A stretch of 64,000 bases of DNA from Arcticibacter tournemirensis (GTDB lineage Bacteria > Bacteroidota > Bacteroidia > Sphingobacteriales > Sphingobacteriaceae), in the NCBI RefSeq assembly GCF_006716645.1, contig NZ_VFPL01000002.1, positions 248,001-312,000 on the forward strand, written 5' to 3'. Position 1 is the stretch's first letter, and every line of letters begins with the position of its first letter. The notes under the pieces are model-generated. The model was not told the origin of the DNA. It did not search any database and saw only the letters and a program-made list of their open reading frames with translations. The position numbers and the translations under genes were made by a program. Shown here piece after piece: positions 28,627 through 36,453 of this stretch.

Positions 28627-29178
28627 ATGACGGAAGCCCACAAGAACAGCAACGCTGATCAGGTTATCCTGGTAGATAGTTCAGACCAGCAGTTAGGTAA
28701 AATGGAGAAACTTGAGGCACACCGGCAAGGGAAGTTACACCGTGCATTTTCTGTATTTCTTTTGAACAATAACAATGAGATGCTTTTGCAGCAGCGTGCG
28801 CTGGGAAAGTATCACTCAGGAGGCCTGTGGACCAATGCCTGCTGTAGCCATCCCCGACCAGGCGAGTCAACTGACGATGCCGCCTTACGACGGCTGAGAG
28901 AAGAATTGGGGATATCCTGCCCATTGACAATGTCATTTTCCTTTCTATACCACGTGAGCCTGGATAAAGGAATGTTCGAGCATGAATACGACCATGTCTA
29001 TACCGGCCGCTTCTCAGGAACGCCGGATGTAAATCCGGAAGAAGTTGCAGACTGGAAATTCACATCTTTAGAAACCATTGATGATGATCTTGAAATAAGA
29101 CCCTATCTTTACACACACTGGTTCCACATTGCTTATAGAAGATTAAGAGAGCTGCCCGGCTTTACTAACAACCTATAA
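28627..29178 (+). CDS. idi: Isopentenyl-diphosphate delta-isomerase, type 1
   Basis: 183 residues from the ATG at 28627, 4 nt after the crtB stop; an upstream in-frame start at 28564 would overlap crtB and adds non-family residues. Nudix-type fold with the active Cys in TNACCSHPRPGE, the Nudix-like LRRLREELGI, and HEYDHVYTG carrying metal and catalytic residues. It isomerises IPP to DMAPP for isoprenoid chain growth. Coupling to crtB suggests it is induced with carotenoid synthesis. Confidence 0.95.
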   Translation: MTEAHKNSNADQVILVDSSDQQLGKMEKLEAHRQGKLHRAFSVFLLNNNNEMLLQQRALGKYHSGGLWTNACCSHPRPGESTDDAALRRLREELGISCPLTMSFSFLYHVSLDKGMFEHEYDHVYTGRFSGTPDVNPEEVADWKFTSLETIDDDLEIRPYLYTHWFHIAYRRLRELPGFTNNL

Positions 29179-29303
29179 ATTCAGCAAAGCGGAACCTTCA
29201 GATAAAGAAGTCCCACGTATAACATGGCACACCTTACCTGATTCGAGGGATACAAAACTTATAGGATCAAATACCGTTTAGTACATGAAGTGATTTTATT
29301 CAG

Positions 29304-29972
29304 ATGAAACCCTACATATATTTAACACTGTGCTTAATTTTCTTTTCCTGCGGACAAACGCGCAATAGTGAAGACAAGGCGGCTCTCGACACTGATTCAA
29401 TGACGGTTAAAACTGATTCAGTTCCAGCAAACTCGAATTCCGGGACAGTTAACTCTAATCCATTGTCGGTGGAAGAGATCAAACAGAGGTATGCTATTAT
29501 AAACGACAAGCTACAGCACGGGCTATTGGATTCTATATCTTTTAAGTATGACTGCAATCAGGAAAGAAACGGAACCATTACCTACTTTTCTGACAAAGGG
29601 CAACTAGCTATGATAAAGCATAGCTACAATGAATACAGCCATTTCTCTGCTGTTGACCTGTATTTCTTAAGTAACAGCACCCTGTTCTTTGCTCACTTTA
29701 AAGGAGTAAGCTGGAGCTTTGAATCAGGACAGGCAGCCGAAGGTGCAACTAAAGATGATATCACAGAACAGCGGTTGTACATAGTCAAAGAAAAACCGCT
29801 CCTTTGTCTGGAGAAAAAATATATAAAGAGGTCGAATTCCTCCAACAATCCAAGGCCAGAAGAGGTGCAGAGCAAAGAAGTGAAATGTAAATCTATTGAG
29901 CCGGTACTAAAAGACTTCCGCAAACTAATAGATTTTAAGGGCAGCACTCAACATGATTGTTTGGAAAAATAG
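29304..29972 (+). CDS. Lipoprotein of unknown function
   Basis: 222 residues. Signal peptide ending in lipobox FFSCG (Cys16), then a Ser/Thr/Asn-rich linker (NSNSGTVNSNPLSVEE) and a globular part with beta strands (GTITYFSDKGQLAMIKHSYN ... VDLYFLSNSTLFFAHFKGVSW). This recalls small uncharacterised Bacteroidota lipoproteins. It lies after idi but a 125-bp gap makes cotranscription doubtful. Confidence 0.7.
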   Translation: MKPYIYLTLCLIFFSCGQTRNSEDKAALDTDSMTVKTDSVPANSNSGTVNSNPLSVEEIKQRYAIINDKLQHGLLDSISFKYDCNQERNGTITYFSDKGQLAMIKHSYNEYSHFSAVDLYFLSNSTLFFAHFKGVSWSFESGQAAEGATKDDITEQRLYIVKEKPLLCLEKKYIKRSNSSNNPRPEEVQSKEVKCKSIEPVLKDFRKLIDFKGSTQHDCLEK

Positions 29973-30026
29973 CGTTCCTGAAATTTTACAGAATGGTTTC
30001 TTTTCCAAAGAAATAAGACCCGCTGC

Positions 30027-30452
30027 GCTTATCGCAAAGCCTGTTTCTCCGGCTCTTTGGGTCCCGCTACTGCACAGCCCACCGACAGTCTGCAAGCACA
30101 ATTGGCCCAAAAATGGGCAAACAGTAAGACTTATACTTTGAAACTGGCAGATCTGATGCCCGAAGACAAATATGATTTCAGGCCATCGCCAGAAGAAATG
30201 ACGTTCCGGGAACAGCTGCTTCACATCGCCGATAATATGACCTGGCTTTCGTCAGCTTATCTTTTTGTTGAGGCGCCCGCAAAGCGGACATTAGGGGTGA
30301 AGTTGTCGAAGGCCGACATGTCGAAAACACTCGGGGAGGCCTATGATCTGGGACTAAAAGCACATGCGAACGTTACAGATGACCAACTGGATGAGCAGGT
30401 CAAGTTATGTTGGCTGGTAAATAATTGTACCAAGGTGCTTATCTCCATATAA
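30027..30452 (+). pseudogene. Decayed DinB-family protein gene
   Basis: The frame starting near 30027 (no Met; SLGPATAQPTDSLQAQLAQK) continues through a recognisable DinB/YfiT core: TLKLADLMPEDKYDFRPSPE, EEMTFREQLLHIADNMTWL and GEAYDLGLKAHANVTDDQLD. The signal-peptide start is missing (no in-frame start before a stop), and after DEQVKL the sequence loses similarity (CWLVNNCTKVLISI) so the last third of the domain, with its metal-binding HHRGQ, is gone. DinB proteins are four-helix metal-dependent transferases. Both ends are damaged, so it is a relic. Confidence 0.65.
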
Positions 30453-30672
30453 ATAAATACCTCGCCAAATGGCTGTAGTACTATGATCTCTGCCAGCCTG
30501 TTCAAGCACATTTTCTCATTTACAACTCGTGCGGCTGCCTCAATGGCAGCAGATTTTCTTTCATACGTCATTTGAGAAGCGTTTTGACTGATTCTGAAAT
30601 TCGATATTTGTTCTATCGAAAAGTCGAGCACTTGTTGCAACGCACAAGTAACTTTGAGGTATAAAAAAAACA

Positions 30673-31536
30673 ATGTTAAAAGAACTTAACCGGGTGATTG
30701 AATATATTGAAGATCACATAACAGATGATATTTCACTCGAAATGATCGCCGATTACGCAGGTGTATCAGACTATCATTTTCGAACAGTCTTTTTTCACCT
30801 TTCAGGATTGACACTTAGTGAATACATTAAGAACAGAAAGCTATCGGAAGCAAACAAAGACTTGTTGAACGGCGAAAGAGTAACGGATGTTGCCTTTAAA
30901 TATAGCTACCAATCTATGGACGGATTCACAAGAGCATTCAAAAAGTGGAGTGGCTGCTTACCGTCAGAGGTGTCTAAAAACAATATTGGCAGATCGTTCC
31001 CAAAATTATCATTCGTCATCACAATAAAAGGAGGAAAAACAATGGAATTTAGAATTGAAGAAAAACCAGCGTTCAATTTTGTAGGCGTAAGTAAACGTGT
31101 CCCCATGCAATTTGAGGGGATTAATAACGAAATATTGAAACTGGCCCAAAGTATAACAGAAAAACAGAGAATGGAAATGCGCGCCATTCAAAACCTGGCA
31201 CCTCTCGAAATAGTAAATGTTTCGTATAATGCCGATCATCAATTTTTAAAAGAAGAAGGAGAGCTAACACATCTAATCGGTGTATTGACTACCATAGAGG
31301 AAACAAGCAGCCAATTAGAAAAGGTGCCGGTGGGAGCTCATTCCTGGGTAGTATTTCCAAATAAAGGGCCGTTCCCTTCAATATTACAGGAAACTATGGC
31401 CAAAGCCTACGCAGAGTGGCTTCCAGCATCCGATTTCGAATTGATAAATGCGCCAACTTTTTCATTTACGAAAACCGACTCGAATAATAAGGATTGTGCC
31501 TATAGTGAGGTCTGGATTGCTGTCCGCAGAAAATAA
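30673..31536 (+). CDS. AraC family regulator with GyrI-like effector-binding domain
   Basis: 287 residues. The first ~105 residues are two AraC helix-turn-helix units (ISLEMIADYAGVSDYHFRTV; RVTDVAFKYSYQSMDGFTRA), followed after a short linker by an effector-binding/GyrI-like domain (MEFRIEEKPAFNFVGVSKRV ... VPVGAHSWVVFPNKGPFPSI ... SEVWIAVRRK). This Rob/SoxS-like layout binds small hydrophobic or cationic molecules. The domain order, DNA binding first, distinguishes it from the two AraC genes at 32.8-34.9 kb. Its target is unknown. Confidence 0.9.
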   Translation: MLKELNRVIEYIEDHITDDISLEMIADYAGVSDYHFRTVFFHLSGLTLSEYIKNRKLSEANKDLLNGERVTDVAFKYSYQSMDGFTRAFKKWSGCLPSEVSKNNIGRSFPKLSFVITIKGGKTMEFRIEEKPAFNFVGVSKRVPMQFEGINNEILKLAQSITEKQRMEMRAIQNLAPLEIVNVSYNADHQFLKEEGELTHLIGVLTTIEETSSQLEKVPVGAHSWVVFPNKGPFPSILQETMAKAYAEWLPASDFELINAPTFSFTKTDSNNKDCAYSEVWIAVRRK

Positions 31537-31551
31537 CTGCCCTGTATTAAC

Positions 31552-31580
31552 AAAGGCCATGTCGTACTAACATGGCCTTT
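31552..31580. terminator. Hairpin shared by AraC gene and tRNA-Glu (copy 1)
   Basis: AAAGGCCATGT (31552-31562) and ACATGGCCTTT (31570-31580) form a perfect 11-bp stem with a 7-nt loop. It lies between the AraC stop (+) and the 3' end of tRNA-Glu (-), so it can end both. Confidence 0.65.
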
Positions 31581-31617
31581 GCTATAGTTTCATAAAATCT
31601 GAACCCTTTCCATCAAG

Positions 31618-31689
31618 TAGCCCGTAGGGGAATCGAACCCCTGTTTCAAGAATGAAAATCTTGCGTCCTAACCCCTAGACGAACGGGCC
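31618..31689 (-). tRNA. tRNA-Glu (anticodon UUC), copy 1
   Basis: 72-nt cloverleaf on the minus strand: acceptor GGCCCGT/ACGGGCT, anticodon stem CAAGA/TCTTG with loop TTTTCAT giving UUC, T-arm with GGTTCGATTCC. CCA is not encoded. The sequence is identical, base for base, to copy 2 at 39998-40069. A near-ideal promoter precedes it. Confidence 0.95.
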
Positions 31690-31733
31690 TCTTAAATTCT
31701 ACGAACCGAAAGATATTCCGGTAAAACCGCGTG

Positions 31734-31764
31734 CAAAAATAGATTAATTATTTTTATTAGCAAA
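31734..31764 (-). promoter_or_regulatory. Promoter of tRNA-Glu copy 1
   Basis: On the minus strand: TTTG (31761-31764), 19-nt spacer, TATTTTTG (31734-31741). This is a full match to the Bacteroidota consensus TTTG-N19-21-TAnnTTTG, placed 44 nt before the tRNA. Confidence 0.8.
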
Positions 31765-31791
31765 TGGTATTTGACTTCTCTTTATATGAGA

Positions 31792-31820
31792 AGAGTGGAT
31801 CACTTTGGCTGATCCACTCT
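31792..31820. terminator. Hairpin between tRNA-Glu promoter and SDR gene
   Basis: AGAGTGGATCA and TGATCCACTCT form a perfect 11-bp stem around CTTTGGC, lying downstream of the SDR gene (31988-32755) on the minus strand; probably its terminator. 31821-31987 holds nothing else recognisable. Confidence 0.5.
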
Positions 31821-31987
31821 CTCTCAAAACCCTTTAGCTTAGTAACCTATTTCCTTACTATTGTCATAGATTAGCCTCGACCTGCACAGTCGCCTCGTTT
31901 TAATTTTACGATTAAATATATCGGACCGATGTGGTAAAATAAAACGTGTGACACTTCACCGCTATGAAATACATAAGGTACTTTTCT

Positions 31988-32755
31988 CTAAAGGCTCACA
32001 CCGCCCGATACTTCAATTCGCTGCCCGTTTATCCAACGCGCCTCTTCTGTACATAAAAATGCCACTACACCGCCGATGTCCTCCGGCAGCCCAACGCGGC
32101 CCAAAGCAGTTAAACCTGCTATCTGGTCGTTTACATCTTTGTTATCTCGCACGTGGCCATTACCAAAATCAGTTTCAATAGCGCCAGGTGCTACCACATT
32201 TGCAGCAATGCCCCGTGAACCCAATTCTTTTGCAAGGTACCGTGTAAGCACTTCTATCGCGCCTTTCATAGAGCCATAGGCCGAAGAACCCGGGTAAGAA
32301 AAACGCGCCAGTCCTGATGAAATATTGATGATACGCCCACCGTCATTTATAAAAGGTAGTGCTTTTTGGGTAAGGAAAAATACTCCTTTGTAATGAATAT
32401 TCATAATCCCATCAAATTGTTCTTCGGTAGTTTCTGCAAACTGTGCATAAAGTGCAGTCCCTGCGTTGTTAATAAGAAAATCAAAATTCGGACTACCAGT
32501 GTGCTCCTCAAGATGTTCTGTTACCTGACGAAAGAACTCGGCAAACGCCTTTACATTGCCTGTATCCAACTGAAAAGCAATGGCTTTCTGGCCAAGTGAC
32601 TGAATTTCTGCCACGGCCTCATCAGCTTTCTGCTTATTGCTGTTATAGGTGAGTATGATATCAACTCCTTTTTTCGCAAGGCTGATTGCCATATTTTTTC
32701 CCAAGCCTCGACTTCCGCCCGTTACTAAAGCGATCTTACTTTTTGTAGTTTCCAT
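31988..32755 (-). CDS. SDR family oxidoreductase (accessory cluster, left)
   Basis: 255 residues. Classical SDR: TGGSRGLGKNMAISLAKKG (NAD(P) site), NNAGTALYAQ, Ser in INISSGLARFSYPG, YGSMKGAIEVLTRYLAKELG (Tyr-x3-Lys), and INGQRIEVSGG at the C-terminus. The Arg after TGGS favours NADP(H). Substrate unknown; FabG-like enzymes of this type act on ketones and aldehydes. The regulator gene at 32861 lies 105 bp upstream in the same direction, so regulator and enzyme may be one unit. Confidence 0.9.
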   Translation of the reverse strand: METTKSKIALVTGGSRGLGKNMAISLAKKGVDIILTYNSNKQKADEAVAEIQSLGQKAIAFQLDTGNVKAFAEFFRQVTEHLEEHTGSPNFDFLINNAGTALYAQFAETTEEQFDGIMNIHYKGVFFLTQKALPFINDGGRIINISSGLARFSYPGSSAYGSMKGAIEVLTRYLAKELGSRGIAANVVAPGAIETDFGNGHVRDNKDVNDQIAGLTALGRVGLPEDIGGVVAFLCTEEARWINGQRIEVSGGVSL

Positions 32756-32860
32756 AGTTTGTTTCGTTTGTTATTTATTTGATAAACAAATGTCAGTCAA
32801 AAAGCAGAGCTCCGGTTTGCGAACATCAATCCAATTTTTACTAAAATCAAATATTGACGT

Positions 32861-33814
32861 TTAAGAACGAAACGAGAGCGGGGTAACGGCAGTTTGTTTT
32901 TTAAAAAAATTAGAAAAGTGTGCTACTTCCTCAAATCCCAGGCTGTAAGCAATTTCAGAAACATTCCAATCCGTTTGCTTCAACAGGATTTTGGCTTCCT
33001 GGAGCATCCGGCTACTTATAATCTCGGTGGTGGTTCTGCCTGTATTTTCCTTTAATACTTTATTAAGATGATTGACATGAATAGAAAGTCTTTCAGCATA
33101 TTCTTTGGCAGACCGTAACCGGAGTTTTTGGTTGGGCGATTCAACAGGGAACTGCCGTTCCAACAGCTCAATGAAAAGGGAGATGATCCGCGCCGAAGCA
33201 TTTTGGTCTGCATGTAAAGCTGTAGCCGGTTGTAGCTTCTGTCCATAATGAATGACCTCTAACACATAGTTTCGAAGCAGATCATATTTAAACTCATAGT
33301 CAGAAGCTATCTCTTTTTTCATTTTCCTGAATATCAGTCCTATTTCCTCTGCTTCTTCATCGGTAATCTCGAAGACAGGATAACCTCCTGGTTTAAAAAT
33401 CGGAAGTTCATCCAGAACTATACCACTTTTGTTTTTTATTAGAAACTCGTCTGTAAATACACAAAAAGAACCTGATTGATTTTCGTCTTGAGGCACCCAG
33501 TGATAAGGAACTTTAGGAGTAGCAAATAGCAGGGCATTCCTCTTAACATCAATAACTTTATCAGCATATTCAGCTTTGTTTCTCCCTCTGATCAGGCTAA
33601 TTTTATAATAGGCCCGCCGATTGTAAGGCATTGCCTGTTTCCTTTTTACCTCCTTTAGTGTTTCATAAATATCAAATACGTTAAAATGCCCTATCTCTTT
33701 ATTGATACCTGGAGGTAAAAGTGTAATAATATCCTTACCAGTAAAAGCCGCAGCTTCTTTGTAAAACTCTTCTAGCGATATATTCCTGATATTCTTCAAT
33801 GGACTGATTTGCAA
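32861..33814 (-). CDS. AraC family regulator (accessory cluster, left)
   Basis: 317 residues. An N-terminal cupin-like sensor region (residues about 30-170) precedes a C-terminal AraC DNA-binding domain (RLSIHVNHLNKVLKENTGRT ... EAKILLKQTDWNVSEIAYSL, GFEEVAHFSNFFKKQTAVTP). No ATG opens the frame: the listed start is TTG, and the first in-frame Met is near residue 62, so the start is uncertain. A TATCTTTG -7 box ends 4 nt before this TTG. It is a distant paralogue of the divergent gene at 33947 and probably controls the SDR gene below it. Confidence 0.85.
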   Translation of the reverse strand: MQISPLKNIRNISLEEFYKEAAAFTGKDIITLLPPGINKEIGHFNVFDIYETLKEVKRKQAMPYNRRAYYKISLIRGRNKAEYADKVIDVKRNALLFATPKVPYHWVPQDENQSGSFCVFTDEFLIKNKSGIVLDELPIFKPGGYPVFEITDEEAEEIGLIFRKMKKEIASDYEFKYDLLRNYVLEVIHYGQKLQPATALHADQNASARIISLFIELLERQFPVESPNQKLRLRSAKEYAERLSIHVNHLNKVLKENTGRTTTEIISSRMLQEAKILLKQTDWNVSEIAYSLGFEEVAHFSNFFKKQTAVTPLSFRS

Positions 33815-33818
33815 AATT

Positions 33819-33826
33819 CAAAGATA
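33819..33826 (-). promoter_or_regulatory. Candidate -7 box of left AraC gene
   Basis: TATCTTTG on the minus strand, exact TAnnTTTG match, 4 nt before the TTG start. Confidence 0.4.
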
Positions 33827-33898
33827 GCAAATTAGAACTAGCATAGAACTGTACGGAGTATTGGAGAAAGGATTTAGCCAAAAGGACTTCTCTAGCTA

Positions 33899-33906
33899 TA
33901 AATTTG
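33899..33906 (+). promoter_or_regulatory. Candidate -7 box of right AraC gene
   Basis: TAAATTTG, exact TAnnTTTG match, 40 nt before the ATG at 33947. Confidence 0.45.
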
Positions 33907-33946
33907 CTATTTTTAAATCCAACAAGGCTATCTTTTATAACTACGT

Positions 33947-34891
33947 ATGGAGAATTCAACGATCCCCCGACTGGAACTGGAGACTTTTGCACGGGAGGGC
34001 TATAAAGTTCCGATTCTGAATATAGAATATCACCCGCTCAATTCCAGATATTTTGTTATTGAGAACCGTAACAACTTTCCGATAAGAGATTATATATCAC
34101 CGCAGCGCAGAAAGTTTTATAAGGTTTTCCATATGACATCTGGCACAGGCGTACTTATCGTAGGATTACACCGGTATGAAATGGGCCCGAATGAAATTGC
34201 GTTTATTCATCCGGATGAGATCATGTCGTGGCAAACAACATCCGGAGAAACGGGCGGTCATTTTTGCCTGGTCCATCCTGAATACTTCGGTCCCGACGCA
34301 GATCACGTGCTAAATTTGTTCCGTCAATATCCGTATTTTGCGCCAGACAGAGCCGTTATCCGGCTTACAGATGAACAGTCTGCCACCATCAACGGATATT
34401 TTGAAGCGATGCTAAGCGAAGACCGCGGCGCGAATGATGATAAAAAGCAAGCTATTTTACTTCAGCTCCAGATGCTCTTGCTGGAAAGCCAACGCGCAGG
34501 AAGAAATCTCGCAAAAACGACTATTTCCGAAGAGTACGGATATATCTATCGCTTCTTATCTCTGCTTGAATCTGCATTTCAGGTTCAAAAACGTGACACA
34601 TACGCTAAATTAAAAACAGCAGCGGAATTTGCGAACGAGCTGCACGTTCATCCAAACTACCTCAACGCTTTAGTGAGGACCCAAACGGGTAAGACCTTAA
34701 GGGAACATATACAGGACCGCCTGCTCTATGAGGCTAAGTCGCTGCTGGTGCAAACGGATTGGGGAATCAATGAAATCAGTGACGGGTTGGGATTCTCAGG
34801 ACAAGCAGCGTTCACCTCATTTTTCAGAAAGAAGACAAATACCTCACCGTCTGCTTACCGGAAAAACGCGATGATACCTGTAAATATTTGA
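33947..34891 (+). CDS. AraC family regulator (accessory cluster, right)
   Basis: 314 residues with the same layout as its divergent neighbour: cupin-like sensor domain (GTGVLIVGLHRYEMGPNEIA, FIHPDEIMSW) and C-terminal AraC domain (ELHVHPNYLNALVRTQTGKT, EAKSLLVQTDWGINEISDGL, GFSGQAAFTSFFRKKTNTSP). It is 86 bp upstream of and co-oriented with the SDR gene at 34978, its likely target. The effector is unknown. Confidence 0.9.
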   Translation: MENSTIPRLELETFAREGYKVPILNIEYHPLNSRYFVIENRNNFPIRDYISPQRRKFYKVFHMTSGTGVLIVGLHRYEMGPNEIAFIHPDEIMSWQTTSGETGGHFCLVHPEYFGPDADHVLNLFRQYPYFAPDRAVIRLTDEQSATINGYFEAMLSEDRGANDDKKQAILLQLQMLLLESQRAGRNLAKTTISEEYGYIYRFLSLLESAFQVQKRDTYAKLKTAAEFANELHVHPNYLNALVRTQTGKTLREHIQDRLLYEAKSLLVQTDWGINEISDGLGFSGQAAFTSFFRKKTNTSPSAYRKNAMIPVNI

Positions 34892-34977
34892 AACTCGAAA
34901 ATTCTTCTTTGTTTTGAATAAACACCATTGTGCGAGCTATGATCAAATTTGTATCACACAAACAAATGATCATAGAC

Positions 34978-35817
34978 ATGAAAACACAAAAAGTATGGTT
35001 CGTTACAGGAGCCTCAAAAGGTTTAGGTTTAGCACTGGTAAAACGATTGCTGAGTGAAGGGTATAAGGTAGCGGCAACATCCAGAAATGCAGATGCGTTA
35101 CGAAAAGAAACGGGCGTTGAAAGTAGCGACTTTCTTCCCCTCGAAGTAAATCTAACCAATGACCGAAGTGTTAGAGAAGCCGTTTCGGAGATTATTGCCA
35201 AACTGGGCGCTATAGATGTAGTAGTAAACAACGCAGGTTACGGCCAGTTAGGCACCCTCGAGGAACTAACGGATGAGGAGGCACGCAAAAATTTCGATGT
35301 CAATGTATTTGGATCATTAAACGTGATCCGCAACGTTATGCCGCATTTTCGCGAAAAAAGATCGGGTGCGTTTTTTAACATTTCATCTATTGCAGGTTTT
35401 CTTGGAACGTTCCCTGGTTGGGGCATCTACAACGCCACTAAGTTTGCCGTGGCGGGCTTTACCGAAGCACTTTCAGCAGAAACCCAGTCGCTGGGCGTAA
35501 CCGCCACCATCGTGTATCCGGGATACTTCAAAACCAACTTCTTACTGCAGGGTTCACTCCACACAGCAGCGAACCCTATCGAAGAATATAAGGAGGCCCG
35601 CGATTTAGAGGTGATACATAGCGATCAGATCATTGGCAACCAACCGGGTGATCCTGAAAAAGCCGCCGCTGCATTTATCAAGGTGGCTGAAATGGAAAAA
35701 CGCCCTCTGCATCTTTTCCTCGGTTCTGACTCACTGGGCATGGCCCACACTAAGATAGAAGCTGTTGAGAATGATCTGACCACGTTTGAGAACATTGGCA
35801 AGTCAACTGATTTTTAG
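34978..35817 (+). CDS. SDR family oxidoreductase (accessory cluster, right)
   Basis: 279 residues from the ATG at 34978; an upstream ATG at 34930 adds 16 residues foreign to the family. Motifs: VWFVTGASKGLGLALVKRL, NNAGYGQLGTLEEL, Ser in FFNISSIAGFLGTFPG, YNATKFAVAGFTEALSAE and the following VYPGYFKTNF. It resembles the SDR group often annotated as short-chain dehydrogenase/retinol type with NADPH preference. It is not a close copy of the SDR at 31988, so the mirror arrangement did not arise by simple inverted duplication. Confidence 0.9.
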   Translation: MKTQKVWFVTGASKGLGLALVKRLLSEGYKVAATSRNADALRKETGVESSDFLPLEVNLTNDRSVREAVSEIIAKLGAIDVVVNNAGYGQLGTLEELTDEEARKNFDVNVFGSLNVIRNVMPHFREKRSGAFFNISSIAGFLGTFPGWGIYNATKFAVAGFTEALSAETQSLGVTATIVYPGYFKTNFLLQGSLHTAANPIEEYKEARDLEVIHSDQIIGNQPGDPEKAAAAFIKVAEMEKRPLHLFLGSDSLGMAHTKIEAVENDLTTFENIGKSTDF

Positions 35818-35966
35818 TCAGATCTCTTTACCTCTGTTCAATCCTGCCGTTAGGATCAATCCGATAAACGTTAATAATGTACTAAAAGAAGGGGGGCCTC
35901 AGGGAGGCAAATATGAGTACACCGCCTGACAAAGCTCTGATAAACCCCTTACCAGTGCCTCATCAT

Positions 35967-36061
35967 GTCAGCATCTCGTCAGTATCTCCTCAGCATCATG
36001 TCAGACTAAAGTCTGACGAGAGTCTGACATGATGCTGAGGAGATACTGACGAGATGCTGAC
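35967..36061. repeat. Perfect 40-bp inverted repeat with 15-nt spacer
   Basis: Arms 35967-36006 and 36022-36061 are exact inverted copies. Each arm is itself built from units resembling GTCAGNATCTC (GTCAGCATCTC, GTCAGTATCTCC, TCAGCATCAT, GTCAGAC), and the spacer holds another GTCTGAC that can pair with the end of the left arm. Related CTGAC/GTCAG units trail on both sides up to about 36092. Confidence 0.9.
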
Positions 36062-36344
36062 GAGATCAGGTTCTGGTCAGGGATTGGTCAGACATTCTAT
36101 AGGTTTTTTATAAACTTTCACCCCTCTTTTATTGGTACAAAAATGCCGTTTGTTGAAAATCACGAATTCATTGCTGCTGGTGATTACCCTAAATCATGTA
36201 TATTTTATTTCCTCAAATTATTTTGGGCGTGAGTTAAGAAAGACTTAAAACCTATTTCACCAAATTCTCCAGTGCCCGAGTTTCATTTCAGCTCCGCGAC
36301 AAAGATACCGGCGCCCGCCAATTGCCTTATTGCAATTTACGGCT

Positions 36345-36398
36345 GGTGTGGTTATGCCATTTCAGTACTTTCTTTTACATTAGTGCTGGCTTCACACC
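36345..36398. repeat. Bulged hairpin element upstream of the glycolipid-binding gene
   Basis: GGTGTG (36345-36350) pairs with CACACC (36393-36398), and inside, after an asymmetric internal loop, GCC (36356-36358) pairs with GGC (36388-36390). Just before it AATTGC-cttatt-GCAATT forms another small hairpin. The layout recalls folded single-strand recombination sites, but no attC core boxes are intact. Confidence 0.4.
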
Positions 36399-36453
36399 TA
36401 TGTACAAGTTAATGCTGTAACAACTGCAAGCCCTAACCCTCGGTAATTATAAA

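Larger units (their letters stand above)
35818..36453. other. 636-bp non-coding stretch with inverted repeat and hairpin element
   Basis: No gene was recognised. It contains the 40-bp perfect inverted repeat (35967-36061) and a bulged hairpin region (36300-36400), listed separately. Composition and structure differ from the neighbouring operon spacers. Confidence 0.6.

Noticed and set aside
30341-30673. 110-codon minus-strand frame overlapping the DinB relic and the AraC start
   Set aside because: Overlaps the recognisable DinB domain, no family resemblance, and would run head-on into the AraC promoter.
31988-35817. SDR-AraC mirror cluster as an inverted duplication
   Set aside because: The two SDR proteins differ throughout, including cofactor loops and C-termini, so a simple duplication does not explain it.
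35967-36061. CRISPR-like array
   Set aside because: Units are inverted, too short and without unique spacers; no cas gene is present.
36300-36453. A true integron attC site
   Set aside because: The conserved GTTRRRY and RYYYAAC core boxes could not be found intact; only the folded shape is similar, so it is kept as a hypothesis.
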